Part shown: positions 4,888 to 9,935 of the stretch, one piece after another
Layout of the letters: each line of letters starts with the position of its first letter
How positions within the stretch are numbered: position 1 is the first letter of the stretch
Assembly (NCBI GenBank): GCA_025934635.1
Contig: JAICWX010000314.1
Span: 1-9,935, forward strand
Length of the DNA stretch: 9,935 nt
Direction: 5' to 3'
Source of the DNA: Streptosporangiaceae bacterium
Lineage (GTDB): Bacteria > Actinomycetota > Actinomycetes > Streptosporangiales > Streptosporangiaceae
Position numbers and translations under genes: made by a program
The notes under the pieces: model-generated
Told to the model about the DNA's origin: nothing
Database searches by the model: none
The model's input: the letters and a program-made list of their open reading frames with translations, nothing else

Positions 4888-6003
4888 CTACGGGACCACC
4901 TCGCCCGAGCTGACCGCGTTCCCCGAGGCGTCGTACGCGGTCCACTTCCAGTGCTTCGGTCCCCGGCCGAACGGGAACGCGAAGAACCTGGCGCCGCCCA
5001 CCGTGACCGGACGCACCTGCCTGGTCTTCCCGTCCGGGCTGGTCACCGCGATACGGACCACCGACGGGCCCGCGCTGCCCGCCGCCACCGCCGGGACGCC
5101 GGCTGTCCAAAACATCATGCTGGTGCCGAGCCGGGAAACAGCTGTGACACTCTCGCAGCTGCTCGCGTCCGTCCCGTCCGCCTGGCCCGCCAGGCACGCA
5201 CCCCACGGCCCCAGGTACGCCGTCGCCGACCAGGCCTTGCCGAGGTAAGTCCCCGAGCCGACCCGGCCCGAGGCGCGGGCCAACCCGTGCTGGCCCGGCC
5301 TGAGCCAGACCCCGAAGGTTGTCATCCCGTCCGGGGTATTGAAAGGGATCGCGGCGGCGATCTCGCCCCGTGGCGAGTACGCGGTGGCCGAGACGACCGG
5401 AGCGCCCAGCGGGAGCGCGAACGCCACTACGCGGGCACCGTAGACCCGCGCCGGGTGCAGGGTGAGCACGGTGCCGTTACCCAGCCGGACCGCGACGTAG
5501 GAAACGCTGGCGGCGACCGCTCCGTACGCCGTCTGGCTCGGCCCGGCGGAAAGCCCGGCAAATGAGACCGGATCGGTGCCTGGCGCGTAGGCGGGGCCGA
5601 AACTGTTCAGCCCGGGCCCGAAGGCGGGACCGGACGCCACGGTGAGCTGCCGGCCGCGTCCCGCCCCGTCGGTGCCCGGCTTGCTCGCGATGAGCCGCCA
5701 GTGCCGGCCGTTGACGGTGCCCGACGCGATCTCCCCGGCCGGGGAGTGCGGCCCGGGGGACTGCACGGTCGCGGTGTACCGGACCGTCGCCGGGTCCTGG
5801 GTGGCGGCGTACCGTAGCGACGGCACCGTGATGGCGCCAGCCGCCACCACCGCGGCCAGGCTCGACACCGCGGCCGAACGGCGCCGCCACCTGATCGCCT
5901 TGCCCCGCCGCATGACGCCGTCCACCGGCGCCGCCGGCGGGCTGATCGCCTCGACGGCGCGGTCGAGCCGCTCGTGCAGGTCACGCTGGTCGTCGATGCT
6001 CAC
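4888..6003 (-). CDS. Single-pass membrane protein encoded with SigE-type sigma factor
   Basis: A 371-aa protein whose GTG at 6003 overlaps the sigma factor stop (GTGA), so translation is coupled. Residues 1-42 are a short cytosolic part with an amphipathic helix (LHERLDRAVEAI, 9-20) and a basic stretch RGKAIRWRRR (33-42). Residues 43-63 form one membrane segment, leaving about 300 residues outside, rich in Gly, Ser, Thr, Val and short beta-strands, with two cysteines (GAC...SSC) that could form a disulfide. The partner of actinobacterial SigE-family sigma factors is often this kind of protein, and an anti-sigma or signal-sensing role is likely. The zinc anti-sigma motif HxxxCxxC is absent, so the inhibitory contact, if any, would have to be made by the N-terminal helix. 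The extracytoplasmic domain is not one I can name. Confidence 0.75.
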   Translation of the reverse strand: MSIDDQRDLHERLDRAVEAISPPAAPVDGVMRRGKAIRWRRRSAAVSSLAAVVAAGAITVPSLRYAATQDPATVRYTATVQSPGPHSPAGEIASGTVNGRHWRLIASKPGTDGAGRGRQLTVASGPAFGPGLNSFGPAYAPGTDPVSFAGLSAGPSQTAYGAVAASVSYVAVRLGNGTVLTLHPARVYGARVVAFALPLGAPVVSATAYSPRGEIAAAIPFNTPDGMTTFGVWLRPGQHGLARASGRVGSGTYLGKAWSATAYLGPWGACLAGQADGTDASSCESVTAVSRLGTSMMFWTAGVPAVAAGSAGPSVVRIAVTSPDGKTRQVRPVTVGGARFFAFPFGRGPKHWKWTAYDASGNAVSSGEVVP

Positions 6004-6539
6004 GGGGACCCTCCGTCCACCAGTTCCGCGCTCTGCCGCAGGGTGGCCAGGGCCCGTGAGGCCTGGCTCTTGACCGTGCCCACCGAGCAGTTCAGCTCGG
6101 CCGCCGTCTCGGCCTCGGTCAGGCCCAGCCAGTACCGGAGCACGACCACCGCGCGCTGCCGCGGGCCGAGCCGCCGCAGCGCCGCCATCAGCGCCGAACG
6201 CTCGTCGTACTGGCTGGTCGCGTCGGCAGTGCCCATGCCCGGGCCCAGGCCGGGGCCAGCACCGGGGCCGGGTTCGGGTGGCGCGTCGGTGAGCCGTTCG
6301 GCCACCCGCTGCTTGCGGAACCGGTTGCGGTTCTCGTTGATCACGATGCGCCGGACGTAGCCTTCGGGGTTCTCGGTCCGCCTGACCCTGGGCCAGGACG
6401 CGTAGGCCCGCGCGAACGCGGCCTGGGCCACGTCCTCGGCGTGACCCTGGTCGCCGGTCAGGGCGTACGCCAGCCGGACCATGGCCGGCCAGCGGCTGTG
6501 CATGAACTCACGGAACTCCGCGTCCAGCTGCGCGCTCAT
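6000..6539 (-). CDS. SigE-family ECF RNA polymerase sigma factor
   Basis: A 179-aa sigma-70 family group 4 factor. The ATG at 6539 is preceded by GAAGGGG at 5-nt spacing. Region 2 spans about residues 8-76: REFMHSRWPAMVRLAYALTG, the core-binding GHAEDVAQAAFARAY, and NPEGYVRRIVINENRNRFRK. Region 4 spans about 115-170: LRRLGPRQRAVVVLRYWLGL, then the helix-turn-helix TEAETAAELNCSVGTVKSQA which reads the -35. Between them is a Gly/Pro repeat linker (PGPGAGPGLGPGMG, about 89-103), longer than typical. It directs core polymerase to a small regulon and would be held or modulated by the coupled membrane protein. A candidate ECF-type promoter lies directly upstream, which suggests autoregulation. Confidence 0.92.
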   Translation of the reverse strand: MSAQLDAEFREFMHSRWPAMVRLAYALTGDQGHAEDVAQAAFARAYASWPRVRRTENPEGYVRRIVINENRNRFRKQRVAERLTDAPPEPGPGAGPGLGPGMGTADATSQYDERSALMAALRRLGPRQRAVVVLRYWLGLTEAETAAELNCSVGTVKSQASRALATLRQSAELVDGGSP

Positions 6540-6560
6540 GGCTCACCCCTTCAGCCATGC

Positions 6561-6599
6561 AGACCACCGGCGGACACCTAATAGTTGCATCCGGCGGAC
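6561..6599 (-). promoter_or_regulatory. Candidate ECF-type promoter of the sigma operon with 9-bp direct repeats
   Basis: On the minus strand GCAACT (6588-6583), a 16-bp spacer and TGGTCT (6566-6561) resemble the AAC...GTC pattern of ECF promoters and would start transcription just before the SD. The 9-mer GTCCGCCGG occurs twice, at 6599-6591 immediately upstream of the -35 and at 6575-6567 in the spacer, 24 bp apart. It is a possible operator. Confidence 0.4.
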
Positions 6600-6609
6600 C
6601 GGCCGCGTC

Positions 6610-7284
6610 TCAGCGAACTCCCCGCGGGCGGAACTGCACGCTGATCCGCGCCCCGACCGGCTGGGCGGTCTTCGGGACGGCGTGCTCCCAGGTGCGCTGG
6701 CAGCTGCCGCCCATCACCAGCAGGTCGCCGTGCCCGACCTCGAACCGCAGCGGCCGCGATCCTCCCTCGCGGGGCCGCAGCAGCAGCGCCCGCGGCGTGC
6801 CCAGCGACAGGATGGCCACCATGGTGTCCACCCGCGCGCCCCGCCCGATGGTGTCCCCGTGCCAGGCCACGCTGTCCCGCCCGTCCCGGTACAGGCACAG
6901 CCCCGCGGTGCGGAACGGCTCGCCCAGCTCCGGCCCGTAATACGCGTCCAGTGCGGCCCGCGCGGCCGTCAGTGCCGGATCGGGCAGCGGCGCGTCCTCG
7001 CCGTAGAAGCACAGCAGCCGGGGGACCACCACCACCCGGTCGTACATCTGCCGCTTCTCCGCCCGCCACGCCACCGGGCCCGGATCAGCCGCCAGCCGCG
7101 CGAACACCGCCCCCGACCCCGCCAGCCAGCCGCGCCGCAGGTCGACCCAGGCCCCGCGGGTCAGCGTCGTCCGCCGCACCGAGCCGTCGTCCAGCGGCCC
7201 GAGCCCAGGCTCGTCGCAGACGTCGAGCAGCGATTCCTGCACCGAACCCACTCGAAACTGAGACTGTGACCTGGGAAAACCCAC
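6610..7284 (-). CDS. AlkB-family 2-oxoglutarate/Fe(II)-dependent dioxygenase
   Basis: A 224-aa protein of the AlkB superfamily, which hydroxylates alkyl lesions on nucleic acid bases so that the lesion leaves as aldehyde. Counting from the GTG at 7284, the iron ligands are H142 and D144 (WHGDTIG) and H201 (WEHAVPK). The 2-oxoglutarate clamp is R213-x5-R219 (RISVQFR). The double-stranded beta-helix strands DTMVAILSLG (153-162) and GDLLVMGGSCQRTW (186-199) are well kept, and EPFRTAGLCLYRDG (122-135) is the strand before the HxD. It belongs to the actinobacterial subgroup that ends in RISVQFRPRGVR. The start is uncertain: GTG at 7284 lacks an SD, but TATCCT lies 5 nt upstream, so it may be leaderless. 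GTG at 7251 or 7242 would also fit the conserved QxSLxD beginning. Confidence 0.88.
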   Translation of the reverse strand: MGFPRSQSQFRVGSVQESLLDVCDEPGLGPLDDGSVRRTTLTRGAWVDLRRGWLAGSGAVFARLAADPGPVAWRAEKRQMYDRVVVVPRLLCFYGEDAPLPDPALTAARAALDAYYGPELGEPFRTAGLCLYRDGRDSVAWHGDTIGRGARVDTMVAILSLGTPRALLLRPREGGSRPLRFEVGHGDLLVMGGSCQRTWEHAVPKTAQPVGARISVQFRPRGVR

Positions 7285-7333
7285 GTTTCAGGATACCAAA
7301 ACAGACGCAAGAATCCATTGCTGGTTTCCGACC

Positions 7334-7356
7334 GATCTCGGTGGCGGAGATCCACC
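7334..7356 (-). promoter_or_regulatory. Two mutually exclusive hairpins upstream of the AlkB-like gene
   Basis: GATCTC (7334-7339) can pair with GAGATC (7347-7352), or GGTGG (7340-7344) with CCACC (7352-7356). The two stems share base 7352 and each occupies the other's loop, so they exclude each other. This sits in the 174-bp gap between the ATPase and oxygenase genes. It could be an attenuation element or chance. Confidence 0.25.
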
Positions 7357-7458
7357 CGGTGAACTTCTGAGACGGGTGCCGCCTGCGGCCACGAGCCCGA
7401 TTTTCTGAGGCATGCCGCTCGTCCGTGCTCATCGCCTCGAACGCGGTGCCGTCGTCCC

Positions 7459-7833
7459 TCACAGGGCCACCCGCGCCCACGTCACCCGGTCGCCCCCGCC
7501 ACCGCGCTCGGTGCCCCACTCCTCGGAGAGCAGCTCTATCAGGTCGGTCCCGTGGGGCCTGTCGTCGGGTTGCCTGGGGTTCCATTCCGACCCGGAGTCC
7601 TGGCTCTCTACCCAGATGTACGTGGCGAAGATCTCGCACCGCATCACGAACATCTTCGAGCCGCTGTGCACGACGCAGTTCGCGGCAAGCTCGGACGCGA
7701 CCAGGATCACGTCATCCGCCTGGGCGATGCCCCGCAGGTACGCGCCGAGATCGCGGCGGACCCGGGCCACTTCTCCCGGGTCACCCCGGTAGACCCGGCA
7801 GAGTGACCTCGCCGTCAGCATCTCCGTGCGCAC
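7459..7833 (-). CDS. GHKL/HATPase_c_2 ATP-binding protein (RsbW-like)
   Basis: A 124-aa protein started at GTG 7833, which follows AAGGAG with 6-nt spacing. The open frame back to 8061 crosses the divergent promoter region and is rejected. The N box is VASELAANCVVHSG (45-58) with E48, N52 and H56. The G1 box is QDSGS (D79, G81). The last ATP-lid region is HGTDLIELLSEEWG (94-107) in place of the usual GRGLxLVxxLADxWG, so it is somewhat atypical. Relatives are small anti-sigma/serine kinase-like proteins found in many copies in streptomycetes and allied genera, typically divergent from a WhiJ-like regulator and a DUF397 gene, exactly as here. Target and kinase activity are unknown. Confidence 0.85.
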   Translation of the reverse strand: MRTEMLTARSLCRVYRGDPGEVARVRRDLGAYLRGIAQADDVILVASELAANCVVHSGSKMFVMRCEIFATYIWVESQDSGSEWNPRQPDDRPHGTDLIELLSEEWGTERGGGGDRVTWARVAL

Positions 7834-7960
7834 TGTGCTCTCCTTCCTGCGGGCACCCCGGTCCCGCCCTGACTGAGGGGGCCGGGATGCCTTTTTCATC
7901 GTGCCCGGGGCGGCGTACCGTGGACAGCGAGCGCACACCGCTGTACCGGTTGCGGCGGCA

Positions 7961-7984
7961 GGTGTGACAATCGCACCCGGTGTG
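7961..7984. repeat. GGTGTG direct repeat and imperfect dyad in the divergent intergenic region
   Basis: GGTGTG occurs at 7961-7966 and 7979-7984 (18-bp period). The first copy forms an imperfect dyad with CGCACC (7972-7977). It lies 15-38 bp before the ATG of the HTH regulator and is a natural candidate for its own operator. Confidence 0.35.
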
Positions 7985-7998
7985 TGAAAGCAGGTGAC

Positions 7999-8814
7999 AT
8001 GAGCCGAAGACCGGACCCGCCCCCCGCGCTGGTGGCGTTCGCGCAGGAGCTGAAAGCCCACCGCACGCAGGCGGGGATCACCCGGGACGAGCTGGCTATC
8101 AAGGTGAACTACAGCCCGTCTCTGATCGCGATGATCGAGACGGCCCGCAGAAGCCCGTCACCGAAGCTCGCGAGGCTGCTTGACACGGTGTTCAGCACCC
8201 CGGGCACGTTCGAGCGGGCAGAGAAGCGGCTGCGCGATGCCCCGTTCCCCGCGTCGTTCCGTCCGTTCATCCCGCACGAGGAAGAAGCGTCGGCGCTGCG
8301 GTGGTACGAGCACTCGCTGGTCCCCGGGCTGATGCAGACCGAGGATTACGCCCGTGCCGTCCTGGCCACCAGGCCGAACAGCAGCGAGGACGAGATAGAG
8401 GAGCTGGTCGCCGCCCGGATGCGGCGGCAGGAGGTGCTGACCCGCGAGGAGCCCCCGATCCTGTGGCTTCTGGTCGATGAGGCCGTGTTCTACCGCGAGG
8501 TCGGATCGCCCGGGATCATGCATGCCCAGCTCCTGCACCTGGTGGAGATGTCGCGGCGACCGAACATCACCATTCAGATCGTCCCGTTCAGCGCTGGCGG
8601 CCACACCGGGCTGAATGGCGCGTTCGTCATCGCCGAAGTGGACGATTCATCCCCTGTTGCGTACCTTGAAACGGCAGCGGAAGGGGAGACGGCAGAGGAC
8701 CCGGGCGTGCTAGCGCGACTGGCGCTGACCTTCGATAATCTCCGGTCCAAGGCGCTGCCCGACGGGGCGTCCCGGGACATGATCATGAAAGTAGCTGAGG
8801 ATAGATGGATATGA
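7999..8814 (+). CDS. WhiJ-like XRE-family regulator with DUF5753
   Basis: A 271-aa protein from the ATG at 7999. A GTG at 7984 is in frame but has no SD, and the MSRRPDPPPALVAFAQELKA start fits the family. Residues about 10-66 are an XRE/Cro helix-turn-helix (AFAQELKAHRTQAGITRDEL then SPSLIAMIETARRSPSP). Residues about 85-265 are DUF5753, recognisable by ALRWYEHSLVPGLMQTEDYA, the RMRRQEVLTREEPP segment and the PNITIQIVPFSAGGHTGLNG strand. Proteins of this type (WhiJ and relatives) act in developmental and antibiotic control in Streptomyces, usually in concert with a DUF397 partner. That partner follows at once, overlapping by 4-10 bp, so the pair is translationally coupled. It is divergent from the ATPase gene and may control both directions. 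Confidence 0.9.
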   Translation: MSRRPDPPPALVAFAQELKAHRTQAGITRDELAIKVNYSPSLIAMIETARRSPSPKLARLLDTVFSTPGTFERAEKRLRDAPFPASFRPFIPHEEEASALRWYEHSLVPGLMQTEDYARAVLATRPNSSEDEIEELVAARMRRQEVLTREEPPILWLLVDEAVFYREVGSPGIMHAQLLHLVEMSRRPNITIQIVPFSAGGHTGLNGAFVIAEVDDSSPVAYLETAAEGETAEDPGVLARLALTFDNLRSKALPDGASRDMIMKVAEDRWI

Positions 8815-8987
8815 CTGGCGCCACGTGGCGCAAGAGTTCATACAGCGGGGGAGCTAGCGGCAACTGCGTCGAAGTCGCCTCGGCGGATCACGTGATGGTC
8901 CGCGACACCAAGGACAGCGGGACCGGTCCCGTGCTGGGGTTCACCCCCGCCGCGTGGGACGCGTTCACGGCGGCCCTGAAGGGCTGA
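8805..8987 (+). CDS. DUF397 protein
   Basis: A 60-aa protein, the usual size for DUF397. The family signature is complete: ATWRKSSYSGG (6-16), GNCVEVA (19-25), VMVRDTKDSGTGPVLGFTP (30-48) and a final WDAFTAALKG. Two ATGs compete. The one at 8805 has GAGG four bases upstream. The one at 8811 overlaps the regulator stop as ATGA and gives a 58-aa product, also typical. The protein is a small soluble partner of the upstream WhiJ-like regulator. XRE/DUF397 pairs have been discussed as regulator-partner or toxin-antitoxin-like modules, and its molecular action is not settled. A strong terminator begins 8 bp after the stop. Confidence 0.92.
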   Translation: MDMTGATWRKSSYSGGASGNCVEVASADHVMVRDTKDSGTGPVLGFTPAAWDAFTAALKG

Positions 8988-8994
8988 CACGCAA

Positions 8995-9042
8995 AGAAGA
9001 CCCCCATCCCGCTGTGGCTGCACGACGGGATGGGGGTCTTCT
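8995..9042 (+). terminator. Perfect 17-bp stem terminator after DUF397
   Basis: AGAAGACCCCCATCCCG (8995-9011) pairs without mismatch with CGGGATGGGGGTCTTCT (9026-9042) across a 14-nt loop, which itself can form GTG/CAC. No long U-run follows. It ends the regulator/DUF397 transcript and could serve both strands. Confidence 0.9.
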
Positions 9043-9225
9043 GCGCTCTAGCCCGGGAAGCTGCGGGGCGAGCTTTCGTTGGCGGTGCACTTCCTGTTGT
9101 GCCATTGCATCCGAGCCCGGTCTGCCAGGTCCAGTTTCGTGGAACCGACATAGCGGATCGCGCCATAGGCATCTTTTCAGGCCGTAAACGACTGCTGTTT
9201 CGAGACGCTCATGCGACGCGTTCTA
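9043..9225. other. Intergenic, no gene recognised
   Basis: Open frames here are short and show no domain or SD. The right edge carries an inverted repeat ACGCGTT-N6-AACGCGT (9216-9235) that straddles the stop of the minus-strand remnant and might act as its terminator. Confidence 0.5.
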
Positions 9226-9235
9226 TCAAACGCGT
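9216..9235. repeat. Inverted repeat ACGCGTT-N6-AACGCGT
   Basis: A 7-bp perfect inverted repeat around the stop codon of the WYL-like remnant. GTTCTA is also repeated directly at 9220-9225 and 9237-9242. It is a possible weak terminator or recombination-prone site. Confidence 0.5.
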
Positions 9236-9478
9236 GTTCTACCGTAGAGCCCGACCGTCGCCGCGGCCACCGCGGCCAGGTCGTCCCGCACCTCGGGCGG
9301 CGAGGTCATCTCGGTGTCCGCGCCGAAGCTGAGCAGGATCCGCACCGCGGCCACCCCGCCGAACCGCAGCCGCACCACGGCCCACTCCGGATCGTCCACG
9401 CCGTCGTCGTCCTCGCCGTCGACCAGGTGCGACGCGCAGATCCGGCGGAAGGTGCCGAGCCAGCCGCGCCGCACCCGG
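9226..9478 (-). pseudogene. C-terminal remnant of a probable WYL-domain transcriptional regulator
   Basis: The minus-strand frame ending at a TGA (9228-9226) carries EWAVVRLRFGGVAAVRILLS, a short FGADTEM stretch, then TSPPEVRDDLAAVAAATVGL followed by YG. This is the pattern of the C-terminal extension of YafY-type WYL regulators, which end in a form like VEVLSPPELRxxLxxxAxxxxALYG. Upstream of about 9478 the frame runs antisense to another gene fragment and turns into low-complexity Arg/Gly sequence. The DNA-binding domain and most of the WYL domain are therefore missing, and no start with an SD is seen. The gene is cut near 9480-9500, where it abuts the TIGR03086-like remnant head to head. 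The family call rests on about 70 residues. Confidence 0.5.
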
Positions 9479-9503
9479 CCACCACCGTCAGCGGGGCCGG
9501 CCG

Positions 9504-9713
9504 GTCCTCGCCCACGGCTGGGACCTGGCCACGGCCACCGGCCAGCCCACCGGAGGCGACCCCGAACTGGCGCTCTTCTCGCTGGCCGCCGCCCAGCGCA
9601 TCCTCCCCCCGGACATCCGCGGCGACGACGGCGTCCCTTCGGCCCCGTCGTCGACGTCCCGGCCGACGCTGGCTCACACCCGGCTAGCCGCCTGGCTCGG
9701 CCGCCAGCCCTAG
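9504..9713 (+). pseudogene. C-terminal remnant of a TIGR03086/DinB-like (mycothiol-dependent type) protein
   Basis: The frame from 9504 reads VLAHGWDLATATGQPTGGDP, then ELALFSLAAAQRILPPDIRG, and ends TRLAAWLGRQP with TAG at 9711-9713. This matches the conserved end of the TIGR03086 family (LVHGWDLARATGQ...LP...FGPPVPVPADA...RLVAFLGR). The expected FGPVVDVPADAGSH segment is present only in another frame (9638-9679). It looks as if one base was lost near 9636 and one gained near 9680, leaving about 14 residues garbled. The N-terminal metal-binding helices are absent and no start codon with an SD exists. The left break lies next to the WYL-like remnant. The family includes maleylpyruvate isomerase-like, putative metal-binding proteins. 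Confidence 0.7.
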
Positions 9714-9892
9714 CTCCCCGGTCGGCCGCGGTTATGATGTGGTCAGAGGCAGTAGCGCCTGCCCGCCTCCGAGCCGCGGCCGCCCACGCCGGCCGCGACG
9801 CTAAGAGGACAAGGGTCACCGACTCGCGTCGTTCTCGAGCACGGTCATGACGAACCAGCCGGCCCGGGAAGCGCGGGTTTCCGGTGCCGTGG
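9714..9892 (+). promoter_or_regulatory. Noncoding stretch with TATGAT box, possible leader of the right-edge gene
   Basis: A good -10 like TATGAT lies at 9733-9738, without a convincing -35 at the right distance. Downstream are short dyads (GGCAG-N6-CTGCC near 9749-9764, and CGACGC paired with GCGTCG near 9797-9832). No known RNA family is recognised and there is no tRNA-like arm. Confidence 0.25.
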
Positions 9893-9935
9893 ATGGATCA
9901 CGACATGACCTCAGATCGCTCGGCGAAGAAGGCCG
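9893..9935 (+). CDS. Possible start of an unknown gene, cut by the window edge
   Basis: An ATG at 9893 (or 9905 in the same frame, giving MTSDRSAKKA) opens a frame that runs off the window. Another ATG at 9847, in a different frame, is also open to the edge (MTNQPAREAR). None has a good SD, and 10-30 residues are too few to assign a family. Confidence 0.25.
   Translation, partial: MDHDMTSDRSAKKA

Noticed and set aside
4825..5565. Plus-strand open frames opposite the membrane protein gene
   Set aside because: They are Arg-rich antisense shadows. The minus-strand frame has signal/membrane topology and is coupled to the sigma factor.
6481..7370. Plus-strand open frames opposite the AlkB-like gene
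   Set aside because: They are proline/arginine-rich shadows, while the minus strand encodes complete HxD...H and RxxxxxR motifs.
7834..8061. Long N-terminus of the ATPase open frame
   Set aside because: It crosses the divergent promoter region and the start of the WhiJ-like gene, and the GTG at 7833 has a well-placed AAGGAG.
9714..9892. tRNA or small RNA gene
   Set aside because: No T-arm consensus, acceptor stem or CCA-type end is visible, and the dyads are short.
1..9935. CRISPR array, insertion sequence, phage integrase or attachment site
   Set aside because: There are no regularly spaced repeats, no transposase or integrase domains, and no terminal inverted repeats. The inverted duplication at 2952-3901 contains only beta-helix gene sequence.

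Overview
The base composition (very GC-rich, GC-rich third codon positions, many GTG starts) and the protein families (SigE-type ECF sigma factor, a WhiJ-like HTH/DUF5753 regulator with a DUF397 partner, a GHKL ATPase, an actinobacterial AlkB-like oxygenase) point to a filamentous or otherwise complex actinomycete. Nothing in the window fixes the genus.

Region 1 (1-3255) is the end of a polysaccharide locus. The last ~45 codons of a GT4-type glycosyltransferase overlap by ATGA with a D-glucuronyl C5-epimerase-domain protein. That gene overlaps by 8 bp with a second GT4-type glycosyltransferase. A secreted parallel beta-helix protein faces them on the opposite strand, its stop overlapping the glycosyltransferase stop by 26 bp. 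Together they suggest synthesis, uronate epimerisation and extracellular handling of a uronic-acid exopolysaccharide.

Region 2 (3256-3901) is an unusually AT-rich intergenic block. It carries a diverged, inverted duplicate of the beta-helix gene's promoter, two-hairpin leader and 5' coding end. The second copy (3579-3901, + strand) has lost about 149 nt, is frameshifted and truncated: a pseudogene whose leader still resembles that of the intact gene.

Region 3 (3922-6539, minus strand) holds a 113-aa protein of unknown function; a 28-aa charge-free Leu/Ser peptide gene with strong SD, candidate promoter and a 13-bp hairpin just downstream; and a translationally coupled pair of ECF sigma factor and single-pass membrane protein with a candidate ECF-type promoter. 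The peptide, with eight leucines in exact heptad spacing, is the most unusual item in the window.

Region 4 (6610-9042) holds an AlkB-family 2-oxoglutarate/Fe(II) oxygenase (minus), then the actinomycete module of GHKL ATPase (minus) divergent from a WhiJ-like regulator and DUF397 protein (plus), closed by a perfect 17-bp stem terminator.

Region 5 (9043-9935) is a scar. The C-terminal end of a probable WYL-domain regulator (minus) abuts the C-terminal end of a TIGR03086/DinB-like protein (plus), both without N-termini, as if one deletion removed the 5' halves of a divergent pair. A possible new gene begins at the right edge.
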